Source: an uncultured Sulfurovum sp. (GTDB lineage: Bacteria > Campylobacterota > Campylobacteria > Campylobacterales > Sulfurovaceae). From it: a DNA stretch of 6,630 nt. Positions 1 to 6,630 of this stretch are shown in pieces. Where the stretch lies: the NCBI GenBank assembly GCA_937938065.1, contig CALDBH010000110.1:1-6630 (forward strand). The letters run 5' to 3'. The notes beneath the pieces were generated by a model. It was not told where the DNA came from. It was given only the letters and a program-made list of their open reading frames with translations, and did no database searches. The position numbers and the translations under genes are program-made. The first letter of the stretch is position 1, and every line of letters begins with the position of its first letter.

Positions 1-75
1 GATTCTCTCTTTGATGTGATATGCCTGCCATAGAGCAAGATTACTTGCTCTTGTTGCGATAATTAATTTTTCCAC
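1..75 (-). CDS. hemC: Hydroxymethylbilane synthase (porphobilinogen deaminase), N-terminal fragment
   Basis: Only the first 25 codons are present; the gene runs off the left edge of the window. HemC joins four porphobilinogen molecules into hydroxymethylbilane in the cytoplasm, a middle step of haem and sirohaem synthesis. The visible protein reads EKLIIATRASNLALWQAYHI after the initiator, which is the family's N-terminal signature (IATRxSxLALWQ). Arg9 corresponds to E. coli Arg11, which contacts the dipyrromethane cofactor. The start is GTG at 75-73: an in-frame TAA lies two codons upstream (79-81), no ATG exists in the visible frame, and AAGGT sits 5 nt before the GTG. It lies 55 bp after the Dsb-like gene on the same strand and is probably the next gene of the same operon. 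The identification is firm despite the short length. Confidence 0.93.
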   Translation of the reverse strand, partial: MEKLIIATRASNLALWQAYHIKERI

Positions 76-80
76 TGTTT

Positions 81-85
81 ACCTT
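81..85 (-). promoter_or_regulatory. Ribosome binding site of hemC
   Basis: On the minus strand AAGGT lies 5 nt upstream of a GTG codon. Together with the in-frame stop at 79-81 it fixes GTG as the hemC start. The 55-bp spacer (76-130) around it holds no convincing promoter or terminator, only a weak 5-bp hairpin around GACTTTGTC. Confidence 0.6.
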
Positions 86-130
86 GTATACATCTGCCTA
101 AGACAAAGTCCTATACATACGCTAACTATA

Positions 131-964
131 TTATTTTATGAGCTTTTTATACCCGTCACGCATTTTATCCCACTTACCATCTACATAGATAGTAGGTGTA
201 CCTGAAACCATCATTTTACCTGCAGCCATTTCATCTGCTCTCATTGCTGCTTTTACTTCTTTTGCATCTACCTGTGCAGCAGTCACACTATAACCTGCAT
301 GGCTTTTGACTGCTGCAAGTATCTTAGTCATGTCTGTCTCTTTTGGATTGATCTTCAATGAATAGATCTTTTCAACCACATCCATTTTACCTTCATGTTG
401 TGCAACATGCATCACACGTGTCAGGATGTCTGAAACCGGATGTATACGAAGCAACGGCAAATGGTAATAATAGACTGCAATTTTTGTAGGGTTCTCTCTA
501 GATGCTTTAAAGATTGCCGGTACCACTTCTTGGCAGAATGGACATTGAGGATCAGAGAAGATCAGTATTTTATGTTCTGCATCTTTGTTACCAAAAAACA
601 GGTGAGCATCATCATAATAACTCTGAGGTACAGTAGGTTTGATCTCATCTCTGTAGTCATTTCCCGTTTTTAGATTCACTAAATGTCCTGTAACAAGTCC
701 ATCTTTCACAAACATCATTTCAGGTGCATGTATCTCTTTTTTCTGATACTCTAGATCCATAGTCGTTAAGAGAATAGTCCATCCTGGTAATCTTTCATCT
801 GTTTTAGACTCAAGAACCGTCACACCTTTTACTGTGACTTGTGGGTTTTTCACCACCGCCTTTTTAACATATTTAACTAATAATTTATTATCTGGCTGTG
901 CGTTTGCACTAAGAGCTACGGTCGCTGTGACTGTGCTCATCAATAATTTCGACATCAATGACAT
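131..964 (-). CDS. Exported DsbC/DsbG-like thiol:disulfide oxidoreductase
   Basis: Predicted periplasmic thioredoxin-fold protein of 277 residues. Numbering from the ATG at 964: a signal peptide at about 1-22 (one Lys, then hydrophobic LLMSTVTATVAL, cleavage probably after SANA); a region of about 25-110 that could match the N-terminal dimerisation domain of DsbC/DsbG; and a thioredoxin domain from about 130. The active site is CPFC at 141-144 within FSDPQCPFC, and the cis-proline loop is SGTPT with Pro257. Thr before the cis-Pro is the DsbC/DsbG type rather than the Val of DsbA, which suggests isomerase or reductase use, but the actual redox direction is an inference. The upstream in-frame ATG at 970 directly abuts the AAGGAG site (spacing 0), so the ATG at 964 (spacing 6) is the better start. 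The gene overlaps the end of fxsA by 56 nt and precedes hemC. Helicobacter HP0231-like proteins are possible relatives. Confidence 0.85.
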   Translation of the reverse strand: MSLMSKLLMSTVTATVALSANAQPDNKLLVKYVKKAVVKNPQVTVKGVTVLESKTDERLPGWTILLTTMDLEYQKKEIHAPEMMFVKDGLVTGHLVNLKTGNDYRDEIKPTVPQSYYDDAHLFFGNKDAEHKILIFSDPQCPFCQEVVPAIFKASRENPTKIAVYYYHLPLLRIHPVSDILTRVMHVAQHEGKMDVVEKIYSLKINPKETDMTKILAAVKSHAGYSVTAAQVDAKEVKAAMRADEMAAGKMMVSGTPTIYVDGKWDKMRDGYKKLIK

Positions 965-1331
965 TATCATCTCCTTGTTTGGTAAAATGTGTTGTTCGTT
1001 CAGGTGTTATTTTAGCAATAAATTGTAAATAAACCGTGTAAAAAAGTGCAATAACGCCTAAAAAATCACTAAAGACTCCCGGGATAATGAGAAGTATCGC
1101 ACCGATAAAATAAGACATGCTTGCATTTTGGAATCTTCTCATATCAAGTTTACCCTGTCTCATCGACTGCATATTGCCCATCATCGTTTGGGATGACTTT
1201 TGTAAAAGCATCATTCCTAAAGCAAAACTAAGTACGATCCATACCACTGACCAAAAGAAACCTATGGTCTCTCCAGTCTTTAAAGAAAGATAGAGTTCGA
1301 TAAGAGCAAAAGGTATAATTAAAAAGATCAT
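909..1331 (-). CDS. fxsA: FxsA-family inner membrane protein
   Basis: A 140-residue cytoplasmic-membrane protein. Hydrophobic segments are visible at about 2-17, 24-45 and 73-106 (the last long enough for two helices). They are joined by a polar stretch with MRQGKLD near 57-63. The family hallmarks are an early Glu (Glu12 in PFALIELYL) and the GAILLIIPGVFSDFLG block at 77-92, resembling the LLIPGFLTD-type motif of FxsA. The tail VIDVEIIDE (124-132) resembles the acidic end of other FxsA proteins. In E. coli FxsA is known for relieving F-plasmid exclusion of phage T7 when overproduced; its ordinary role is unknown. The ATG follows the proS stop codon with no spacing and only a weak GAAAGA upstream, so translation is probably coupled to proS. 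The last 56 nt also encode the start of the Dsb-like protein in another frame. An integral membrane protein occupies the same place after proS in Campylobacter. Confidence 0.8.
   Translation of the reverse strand: MIFLIIPFALIELYLSLKTGETIGFFWSVVWIVLSFALGMMLLQKSSQTMMGNMQSMRQGKLDMRRFQNASMSYFIGAILLIIPGVFSDFLGVIALFYTVYLQFIAKITPERTTHFTKQGDDNVIDVEIIDEHSHSDRSS
971..976 (-). promoter_or_regulatory. Ribosome binding site that decides the Dsb-like gene start
   Basis: On the minus strand AAGGAG lies inside the coding region of fxsA and is followed by ATGATAATG. The first ATG (970) has no spacing from the site, while the second (964) has the ideal 6 nt. The second is therefore preferred, which shortens the protein by two residues. 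Confidence 0.65.
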
Positions 1332-2852
1332 TTAAAATCTTTCTGACAATAGATCAGCTATGGTTTCAACAGAGACTTCTTCTTTTACCATACCATCTCT
1401 GCTTAAAAACTCTACTATACCATCTGAAAGTTTTTTACCTATAACTACCGCATGTGGAACACCGATGAGCTCATAATCCTTCATCTTAGCCCCAAATCTG
1501 TCTTTTCTTTCGTCAAGTAGGACATCCACACCTTTAGCCAACATCGCTTCATAAAGTTTTTCGCCTAAAGCTACCTGCTCCTCATCTTTGATATTCGAAA
1601 CAATGACCTGTAGATCGAACGGTGCAGATTCTTTCGTCCAGATACACCCTTTATCATCATGGTTCTGCTCGATAATGGCTGCAAGTAAACGGCTTACACC
1701 TATACCATAGGTTCCCATGACCATCGGTTGTGATTTACCGTTTTCATCTAAGAAGTTTGCAGCTAACGGTTCAGAGTATTGTGTTCCTAGTTGGAAAATA
1801 TGCCCTGCTTCTATCCCTTTGGTGTAACGCAATGATCCACCACAAGTGGCACAAGCGTCTCCCTCTTGAACTGCTGATATATCAGCATATGATTTTTCTT
1901 CTGCAGTGAGACTGTCTAGCCCTTCTAAAGCATTGTCTACAACCAGTGTTTCTATCGTCGCTGTCTCTTCATACTCCACAAGGTCATTTGCATTGACCGC
2001 ATTACATGCTTTTACATCCTGAAGTTCTACAGATGCAGGTAAAGCAAAATGTACTACTTTTGTTACCCCTTCATCGTAAAGTGCCTTCATTGCAATAATT
2101 TTTATCTCTGTAGATGCATCATATGTTTTTGGTTTTGCAACAGCAGCTTCTATATTGGCTCCATAGTCACAGTCATCACATACCACGATCGGATCTTCAC
2201 CAGAGTCAGCCAGTACCATAAACTCTTTACTTCCAGATCCACCGATTGCACCAGAGTCCGCATCTACTACTCTAAACTCTAGTCCAAGGCGTGTGAATAT
2301 TTTTTTATACGTCTCTTCCATCAATGCAAATTCTCTTTGCATATCTTCAGTAGAAGCATGGAAACTATAGGCATCTTTCATCAAAAACTCTCGTCCACGC
2401 ATCAGACCGAATCTTGGTCTGATCTCATCACGGAATTTGAGATTGATCTGATAGACATTTAAAGGAAGTTGTTTATAACTTTTAACCGTTTGTCTCACAA
2501 GGTTTACCATCATCTCTTCATGCGTTGGTCCTAAAATAAAGTCATTATTTTTACGGTCTTTAAAACGTAATAACTCTTTACCATACTTCTCTAAACGACC
2601 GCTCTCTTCCCAGAGTGCTGCAGGAGTAACAAAAGAAAGGCTTACCTCTTGACATCCCGCTTTGTCTAACTCCTCTTTTACCACTGCATGTACTTTATCA
2701 AGTATCTTTTTACCCAAAGGTAAAAAATTATAGAGTCCACTTCCGCCTACTGACTGTATAAATCCACCCCTTATAAGGTAGATATGACTTGCCAATGTTG
2801 CGTCATTTGGTGTCTCTTTGGTTGTAGGGATTAATAATCTTGAAAATCTCAC
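1332..2852 (-). CDS. proS: Prolyl-tRNA synthetase with a shortened editing insertion
   Basis: Charges tRNA-Pro with proline in the cytoplasm. This is a class II synthetase of bacterial type, 506 residues. Motif 1 lies around 37-54 ([18 protein letters not shown]), the substrate loop GPTHEE at 108-113, motif 2 at about 140-165 ([21 protein letters not shown]), motif 3 at 380-395 ([13 protein letters not shown]), and the anticodon-binding domain from about 412 to the end ([15 protein letters not shown]). Two CxxC pairs (Cys225/228 and Cys334/337) flank the insertion and could bind zinc. Bacterial enzymes with a full insertion are usually near 565-575 residues; here the segment between the CxxC pairs is about 60 residues shorter, and the block that carries the editing histidine is not recognisable. 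The start is GTG at 2852, overlapping the hemA stop as GTGA, with AAGGA 8 nt upstream; [15 protein letters not shown] is the normal family start. The frame is intact, so this is not a decayed gene. Confidence 0.96.
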   Translation of the reverse strand: MRFSRLLIPTTKETPNDATLASHIYLIRGGFIQSVGGSGLYNFLPLGKKILDKVHAVVKEELDKAGCQEVSLSFVTPAALWEESGRLEKYGKELLRFKDRKNNDFILGPTHEEMMVNLVRQTVKSYKQLPLNVYQINLKFRDEIRPRFGLMRGREFLMKDAYSFHASTEDMQREFALMEETYKKIFTRLGLEFRVVDADSGAIGGSGSKEFMVLADSGEDPIVVCDDCDYGANIEAAVAKPKTYDASTEIKIIAMKALYDEGVTKVVHFALPASVELQDVKACNAVNANDLVEYEETATIETLVVDNALEGLDSLTAEEKSYADISAVQEGDACATCGGSLRYTKGIEAGHIFQLGTQYSEPLAANFLDENGKSQPMVMGTYGIGVSRLLAAIIEQNHDDKGCIWTKESAPFDLQVIVSNIKDEEQVALGEKLYEAMLAKGVDVLLDERKDRFGAKMKDYELIGVPHAVVIGKKLSDGIVEFLSRDGMVKEEVSVETIADLLSERF

Positions 2853-4156
2853 GCGTTGTATCCTTTTGTATGATGGTCATTTTTATACTGTTTTAAGTCA
2901 ATATTTTCTGTATCGATATTGAACATTTTTTTTACTGACTCTATACAGTTTGAATTTTTCTTATCTGCAGAAGAGTGTCTGAGGTTTTGTGTAGGTTCAT
3001 GTAAAAAACGATTGAACATTTGCTCTGCCATTTTGCGCATGTTCTCTTCAACATCTGCTGGCACAAAACCTTTTTTTATCGCCCGTTGCATCTCAATATC
3101 TATGGCTTCATTTACCTGTTCTCTCATCTCTTTGATCACCGGTTCTATGGAGAGTGCTCTTAGCCATGCATAAAACTCTTCTCTATATCTTTCTACTATC
3201 TCTGCTGCTCTTACTGCTTGTTCTTCACGTAATGCATGATTGTCTTGAGAAATGGTACGAAGATCATCTATTCGAAAGATCTGCAATTTCTCTAACTCCA
3301 TCTCTTCGATATCTCTAGGAATTGCCATATCAAACCAGAGTCTTGGTAGAGTCTCATTTTCTATCAGATCTCGTGTAATGATAGATTCTCTCGCCGCAGT
3401 TGCAGAGAAAATAAGTCGGTAACGATTTACATACTTTTGAAGTTTTTCCATTGGTGCTGCTTTCACATTTTCACCCAATTTATTGGCTACAAGTTCAACT
3501 TTTTCTTGGTCTCTTCCCAACATTATCACATCACACCCTGCTCTAAGCAGATGTTTTGCGGCAAGGACACCCATTTCACCTGCGCCTATGACAACTGCTG
3601 TCATACCGGCCATATTGTCACCTAAGATCTTATGCGCCTGTGCCACAGCGACGGATGCTATGGAAATAGGATTTTGGGAGATGTTAGTAGCATTACGTAC
3701 TTCTGCTGCACACTTCACAGCATAAGAGATGATGCGGTTCAGTTTACGTCCTGCAGTTCCATTACTATGAGAAAGCATAAATGCCTCTTTTACCTGTCCT
3801 GTGATCTGTGACTCACCTACAACCAAAGAGTCCAATGAAGAGACCACAGAAAAGATATGCTGTACAGCCTCTTCATCATCATAACGTACACCTGTCGACT
3901 TCACATCATAAAAATTCAATTCACTTTTCTGACTCATCAATCCCAATACGGTATGATAACTTGAAAAGTTATCACGTGTTGCCAATACGATTTCAACACG
4001 GTTACAGGTAGAGACAATAAATGCTTCATGAATAAAATCAAATTCAACCAGTTGATTCAGCATTTCTATTTTTTCTTCATTATTGGCAAATGCCAACTTC
4101 TCTCTCATGCCCTGATCACAATTTTTATGGGAAAAACTCATTACTTGATAATACAT
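2849..4156 (-). CDS. hemA: Glutamyl-tRNA reductase
   Basis: Reduces glutamyl-tRNA to glutamate-1-semialdehyde with NADPH, the first committed step of the C5 route to haem. It has 435 residues, normal for Campylobacterota. The N-terminal catalytic domain shows the nucleophile Cys51 in STCNRVE, His100 in [13 protein letters not shown] (matching catalytic-site His99 of E. coli) and VVGESQI at 112-118. The nucleotide-binding domain has GAGEMG at 191-196, and [13 protein letters not shown] at 273-285 is also family-typical. The C-terminal helical dimerisation region runs from about 305 to 390, followed by a polar tail. The ATG at 4156 shares its A with the stop of the preceding synthase (TAATG), with AGGGA about 6 nt upstream; [12 protein letters not shown] matches the family start as I recall it from C. 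jejuni. It lies in the same operon as hemC, so two haem-pathway genes flank proS, fxsA and the Dsb-like gene. Confidence 0.97.
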   Translation of the reverse strand: MYYQVMSFSHKNCDQGMREKLAFANNEEKIEMLNQLVEFDFIHEAFIVSTCNRVEIVLATRDNFSSYHTVLGLMSQKSELNFYDVKSTGVRYDDEEAVQHIFSVVSSLDSLVVGESQITGQVKEAFMLSHSNGTAGRKLNRIISYAVKCAAEVRNATNISQNPISIASVAVAQAHKILGDNMAGMTAVVIGAGEMGVLAAKHLLRAGCDVIMLGRDQEKVELVANKLGENVKAAPMEKLQKYVNRYRLIFSATAARESIITRDLIENETLPRLWFDMAIPRDIEEMELEKLQIFRIDDLRTISQDNHALREEQAVRAAEIVERYREEFYAWLRALSIEPVIKEMREQVNEAIDIEMQRAIKKGFVPADVEENMRKMAEQMFNRFLHEPTQNLRHSSADKKNSNCIESVKKMFNIDTENIDLKQYKNDHHTKGYNA

Positions 4157-5058
4157 TAAAAATCCCTTTCGATCATCTGCATCGCGATATTGGAGAGTGC
4201 GCTTTCATCTTTATCACTCATCAGTGTTATCGCCTCTTCTATCAGTACTTTGGCTTCTTCATAACTTTTTTGTATCACTTGATGTTCCTGCATTTTCATT
4301 TTGATCCAAAGTTGCTCTTCGGAAGAGAGCTTCTTTGCATGGAGTGATTTTAATTTCTCTTTTTCATCCCTACCCCATAGTTCATAAAGATACATATATG
4401 GCAGTGTCGTTTTCCCCTCTTCAAAATCATGTAAAGCGGGTTTACCTAATGTAGCAGCATCAGCCGTAATATCAAGCAGATCATCTATCATTTGAAATGC
4501 AATACCCAGATTTCTACCGTATGTCATATAAGCATCTTTAGACTTACCGGCTAATAAGGCTGCAGCACCTGCACTTGCTTCCATAAGAGAAGCCGTTTTT
4601 TGGTATATCATCTCAAGATAAACATCTTTGTCTAAGTTAAATTTTTTTGAGAGTGAAACATCTTTAAGTTCTCCAAGGCTGAGTTGAACAACAGCATTTG
4701 AGATCACTTTAGCCACATCCGGACCAATATTATTTAACTCTAAAAAACCTTTTGAATAAAGGATATCGCCAAGCATAATAGCTGTTTTGTTGCCATAGAG
4801 TGCATTGAGAGAAGGTTTTGAACGTCTGGTATAGGCATCGTCTATAACATCATCATGTAAGAGGCTTGCAGCATGTATCATCTCTACAATAGCAGCAGTC
4901 TTTACTACAGAAAGGCTGTTCCCTGCTATTTTCAAAATAAGTTTTGCACGTAATCTTTTACCATGAGGAAGTAGCGCATAGAGTCCACTTACCTCTTTAT
5001 CATTCAGATCAGCTATAAATTGTTCAATTTTTCTCTCAACAGCACTTAACACGTACAT
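4156..5058 (-). CDS. Long-chain trans-polyprenyl diphosphate synthase
   Basis: Extends farnesyl or geranyl diphosphate with isopentenyl diphosphate to make the isoprenoid tail of the respiratory quinone. It has 300 residues. The first Asp-rich motif is LLHDDVIDD at 67-75 (Asp69, Asp70, Asp73) and the second is FQMIDDLLD at 188-196 (Asp192, Asp193, Asp196). GKRLRAKL at 33-40 and GKPALHDFEEGKTTLP at 205-220 are the other substrate-binding blocks. Positions 4 and 5 before the first Asp motif are Ser65 and Ala64, small residues that fit a long-chain product rather than farnesyl diphosphate. Campylobacterota typically use menaquinone-6, so a hexaprenyl-type product is a reasonable inference; the chain length cannot be read directly. 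It is the first gene of the operon. The ATG at 5058 lies only 2 nt after AAGGA, whereas a GTG at 5052 lies 8 nt after it, so translation may begin two residues later (MLSAVERK). Confidence 0.92.
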   Translation of the reverse strand: MYVLSAVERKIEQFIADLNDKEVSGLYALLPHGKRLRAKLILKIAGNSLSVVKTAAIVEMIHAASLLHDDVIDDAYTRRSKPSLNALYGNKTAIMLGDILYSKGFLELNNIGPDVAKVISNAVVQLSLGELKDVSLSKKFNLDKDVYLEMIYQKTASLMEASAGAAALLAGKSKDAYMTYGRNLGIAFQMIDDLLDITADAATLGKPALHDFEEGKTTLPYMYLYELWGRDEKEKLKSLHAKKLSSEEQLWIKMKMQEHQVIQKSYEEAKVLIEEAITLMSDKDESALSNIAMQMIERDF

Positions 5059-5060
5059 AG

Positions 5061-5065
5061 TCCTT
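5061..5065 (-). promoter_or_regulatory. Ribosome binding site of the polyprenyl synthase gene
   Basis: AAGGA on the minus strand lies 2 nt before ATG (5058) and 8 nt before an in-frame GTG (5052). The spacing favours the GTG, while codon type favours the ATG; the sequence alone does not settle which is used. Confidence 0.55.
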
Positions 5066-5074
5066 ATTCACACA

Positions 5075-5095
5075 GAGTAACGATGGATATTACTC
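5075..5095 (-). repeat. Inverted repeat in the leader of the polyprenyl synthase operon
   Basis: GAGTAA and TTACTC are separated by 9 nt and can form a 6-bp stem (7 with a T-G pair). It lies about 10 nt upstream of the ribosome binding site and downstream of the predicted -10 box. It lacks a following T-run, so it is not a normal terminator. It could be a protein-binding dyad or a leader hairpin, or chance. Confidence 0.3.
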
Positions 5096-5130
5096 ATGTT
5101 ATCCAAATATTTATTTTGTAAAAGTCAATA

Positions 5131-5136
5131 ATTATA
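5131..5136 (-). promoter_or_regulatory. Predicted sigma-70 -10 box for the polyprenyl synthase/hemA/proS operon
   Basis: A perfect TATAAT on the minus strand, preceded by an A/T-rich stretch with T-runs (ACTATTTGGC). Campylobacterota sigma-70 promoters commonly have a strong -10 box without a good -35 box, and none is seen here (TAACAC at 17-nt spacing is poor). Transcription would start near 5123, giving a leader of about 65 nt. The box lies about 28 bp after the stop codon of the GGDEF-EAL gene. No hairpin followed by a T-run is visible in the 105-bp spacer, so read-through from the upstream gene is possible. Confidence 0.5.
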
Positions 5137-5163
5137 GCCAAATAGTTTTAATAGTGTTAGTTC

Positions 5164-6630
5164 TTAATTGTTTTTATCTATATACCATTCAATAGGTTTC
5201 GGTTCTCCCAAATAATATCCTTGAGCGTATTGGATACCTAAGTCCTTGATGCTGTTGTAGATATCTTCATCAGAAACAAATTCAGCAACCAATTCATATT
5301 GAAAAGATTCAGCTAATTCCTTAATTGATCTGATGACTGTTTTAGCATGATCAGGTGAATTCTTCAACTCCTTAATAATACTTCCATCAATTTTTAAAAT
5401 ATCTATGTTCAACTTTATTAAATAACTATAACTCGCATAACCACTTCCAAAATCATCAAGGGCTACTTTGGAACCAAAAGCCTTTAATTGCTGTAAATAG
5501 AACATGATCTTCCCATAATCTTTCACTTCATGCTCTTCGAGAATTTCAAAAGTCAATCTATTTGCGACATCTCTATTTTGATATAAATTATGTGTAATTA
5601 GTTTCATCATATCCGCATTATCTAGATCATCTAGATCTACATTCATACTTATTTCCACATTCTTATATTTCTGCAATGTTTTAAATACTTCTCGTAATAC
5701 CAACTTACTCATTTTAATATATTGACTTGTCCCTTTTACTAATTTCATAAAATGAAAAGGTTCAATAAGTTTTTCTGGGTCCTCTTTATCAATAAGTCTT
5801 ACTAAAGCTTCATACTTGATAATTTGTTTTGTTTGTGTCTCAAATATAGGCTGATAAAGACATATTAACCGTTCTTCTTCCAATGCTTCTTTAATATAAT
5901 CTATATTGTTATAATAGGCGTTACTAATTTCTGTAATATTTAAGATGGCTAAACCGTCTTTACCTTTACTTTTAACTTCTAAAAGTTTTTCATCCAACAA
6001 TCTTTCTATATGTTGTATAGAGGTAGTGTCATCAGGAACATTCATTGCACTCATTGAAACAGTTAAATATTGTATTTCATTACCTACAAGATATTTCTTT
6101 TCTTTTAACACATCAAAGATGTTTTGTGCTTGTTCTTCTACTTCACCCTCTGATTTAGGTGAGACAATTAGAAACTCTGCACCCCCTGTACGTACAATTA
6201 TTGCATTAGAAGACAAAATAGAAGAAAGTACTTGTGTAAACTCTTTAAGAATCATATCACCAGACTCGTAACCAAATTTTTGGTTGACATCTTTAAATTC
6301 ATCGATGTCCAGTAACATGATATTATAATTATCCATTCTATTCTTATCAAAGAACTCTAGTAAATATTGCTTTTTAAACACAGAGGTCAAATCATCTATA
6401 GTAAGCTCTTTACGGATTTTATAATATCTATATGCGAGGAAGATCAATAAGTGTAAACTTACAATCAAAAATACTTGCATCATCCATACAACTCTCATCA
6501 ATGGAGAGTTGAAATTATTGAGGTGTTCACCAAAAGATTCAGAAAGGTCCAAAACCAAAAGTGCTTCTGTTTCATTTTCATCAACGATAGGATAAACCAA
6601 TGACAACCAGATTTGTTCAACACCTTCATG
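5164..6630 (-). CDS. Membrane-bound GGDEF-EAL protein, probable c-di-GMP phosphodiesterase (5' end cut off)
   Basis: The frame stays open to the right edge (first visible residues HEGVEQIW), so the gene is partial; a TTG at 6606 inside it should not be read as the start. The 488 visible residues show the end of a probable periplasmic sensor domain (about 1-45), one transmembrane helix (about 46-70), a GGDEF domain (about 79-230) and an EAL domain (about 245-485). The GGDEF signature is GGAEF at 149-153, with the third acidic residue replaced by Ala. The RxxD inhibitory site is absent (SSNA at that place), although DIDEFK is kept at 108-113; cyclase activity is unlikely. The EAL domain keeps EALVR (Glu274), Asn330 (MNVD), Glu362 (FEILEE), DDFGSG at 392-397, KIDGS, Glu450 (VAEF) and AQGY, so c-di-GMP hydrolysis to pGpG is expected. 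A regulatory role for the degenerate domain is an inference. Base composition is visibly more AT-rich than the neighbouring operon. Confidence 0.9.
   Translation of the reverse strand, partial: HEGVEQIWLSLVYPIVDENETEALLVLDLSESFGEHLNNFNSPLMRVVWMMQVFLIVSLHLLIFLAYRYYKIRKELTIDDLTSVFKKQYLLEFFDKNRMDNYNIMLLDIDEFKDVNQKFGYESGDMILKEFTQVLSSILSSNAIIVRTGGAEFLIVSPKSEGEVEEQAQNIFDVLKEKKYLVGNEIQYLTVSMSAMNVPDDTTSIQHIERLLDEKLLEVKSKGKDGLAILNITEISNAYYNNIDYIKEALEEERLICLYQPIFETQTKQIIKYEALVRLIDKEDPEKLIEPFHFMKLVKGTSQYIKMSKLVLREVFKTLQKYKNVEISMNVDLDDLDNADMMKLITHNLYQNRDVANRLTFEILEEHEVKDYGKIMFYLQQLKAFGSKVALDDFGSGYASYSYLIKLNIDILKIDGSIIKELKNSPDHAKTVIRSIKELAESFQYELVAEFVSDEDIYNSIKDLGIQYAQGYYLGEPKPIEWYIDKNN

Noticed and set aside
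32..51. A perfect 8-bp inverted repeat (AGAGCAAG, loop ATTA, CTTGCTCT) that looks like a terminator after the Dsb-like gene.
   Set aside because: It lies inside the hemC coding sequence (codons for RASNLAL) and is not followed by a T-run on the minus strand, so it is better explained as a coding coincidence.
3483..3725. Plus-strand open frames opposite hemA (also 2919-3173 and 3808-4011).
   Set aside because: They lie wholly antisense to well-conserved hemA codons, and their translations show no recognisable domain.
5123..5128. TTGACT as a -35 box for the operon.
   Set aside because: At 17-18 nt spacing the downstream hexamer is TGGATA or GGATAA, a poor -10 box; the TATAAT just upstream of TTGACT is the stronger candidate.
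5059..5163. A terminator or small RNA between the GGDEF-EAL gene and the operon.
   Set aside because: I found no GC-containing stem followed by a T-run, and no tRNA-like or riboswitch-like fold; only A/T-rich sequence, the -10 box and one short dyad.
5945..6271. A 108-codon plus-strand frame opposite the GGDEF domain.
   Set aside because: It is antisense to a recognisable domain and its translation is Ser/Ile-rich without any motif; a shadow frame.
5164..6606. Treating the GGDEF-EAL gene as complete from a TTG at 6606.
   Set aside because: The frame continues without a stop to the window edge and codes for more sensor-domain-like sequence, so the gene is cut by the window rather than starting at TTG.

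Overview
The window is a compact run of genes, all on the minus strand, from what looks like a Campylobacterota (epsilonproteobacterial) chromosome. The moderately low G+C, the protein sequences and above all the gene order (polyprenyl diphosphate synthase, hemA, proS, fxsA-like, hemC) match the arrangement I recall from Campylobacter jejuni and relatives. The wording of the proteins suggests a Sulfurovum- or Sulfurimonas-like organism, but the genus is an inference that I cannot check here.

In transcription order (right to left), the window opens with the 3' part of a membrane-bound GGDEF-EAL protein (5164-6630, cut by the window edge). It has the end of a probable periplasmic sensor, one transmembrane helix, a degenerate GGDEF domain (GGAEF) and an EAL domain that keeps its catalytic residues. 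A 105-bp spacer (5059-5163) then holds a likely sigma-70 -10 box and a small inverted repeat. After it comes a tightly packed operon: a long-chain polyprenyl diphosphate synthase (4156-5058), glutamyl-tRNA reductase hemA (2849-4156), prolyl-tRNA synthetase proS (1332-2852, GTG start), an FxsA-family membrane protein (909-1331), a secreted DsbC/DsbG-like thiol:disulfide protein (131-964) and the first 25 codons of hemC (1-75, GTG start).

The genes join with almost no spacing: TAATG at the synthase/hemA joint, a GTGA overlap at hemA/proS, TAA directly followed by ATG at proS/fxsA, and a 56-nt overlap at fxsA/dsb. Co-transcription is therefore very likely. The operon mixes isoprenoid-chain synthesis for quinones, the first committed step and a later step of tetrapyrrole synthesis, proline charging, and a periplasmic disulfide protein.

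I see no mobile element, CRISPR array, RNA gene or clearly new system; this is mostly conserved core genome. The points worth a second look are a prolyl-tRNA synthetase with a much reduced editing insertion, a Dsb-like gene placed between fxsA and hemC whose signal peptide is encoded inside the end of fxsA, and the degenerate-GGDEF/intact-EAL signalling protein beside the operon.
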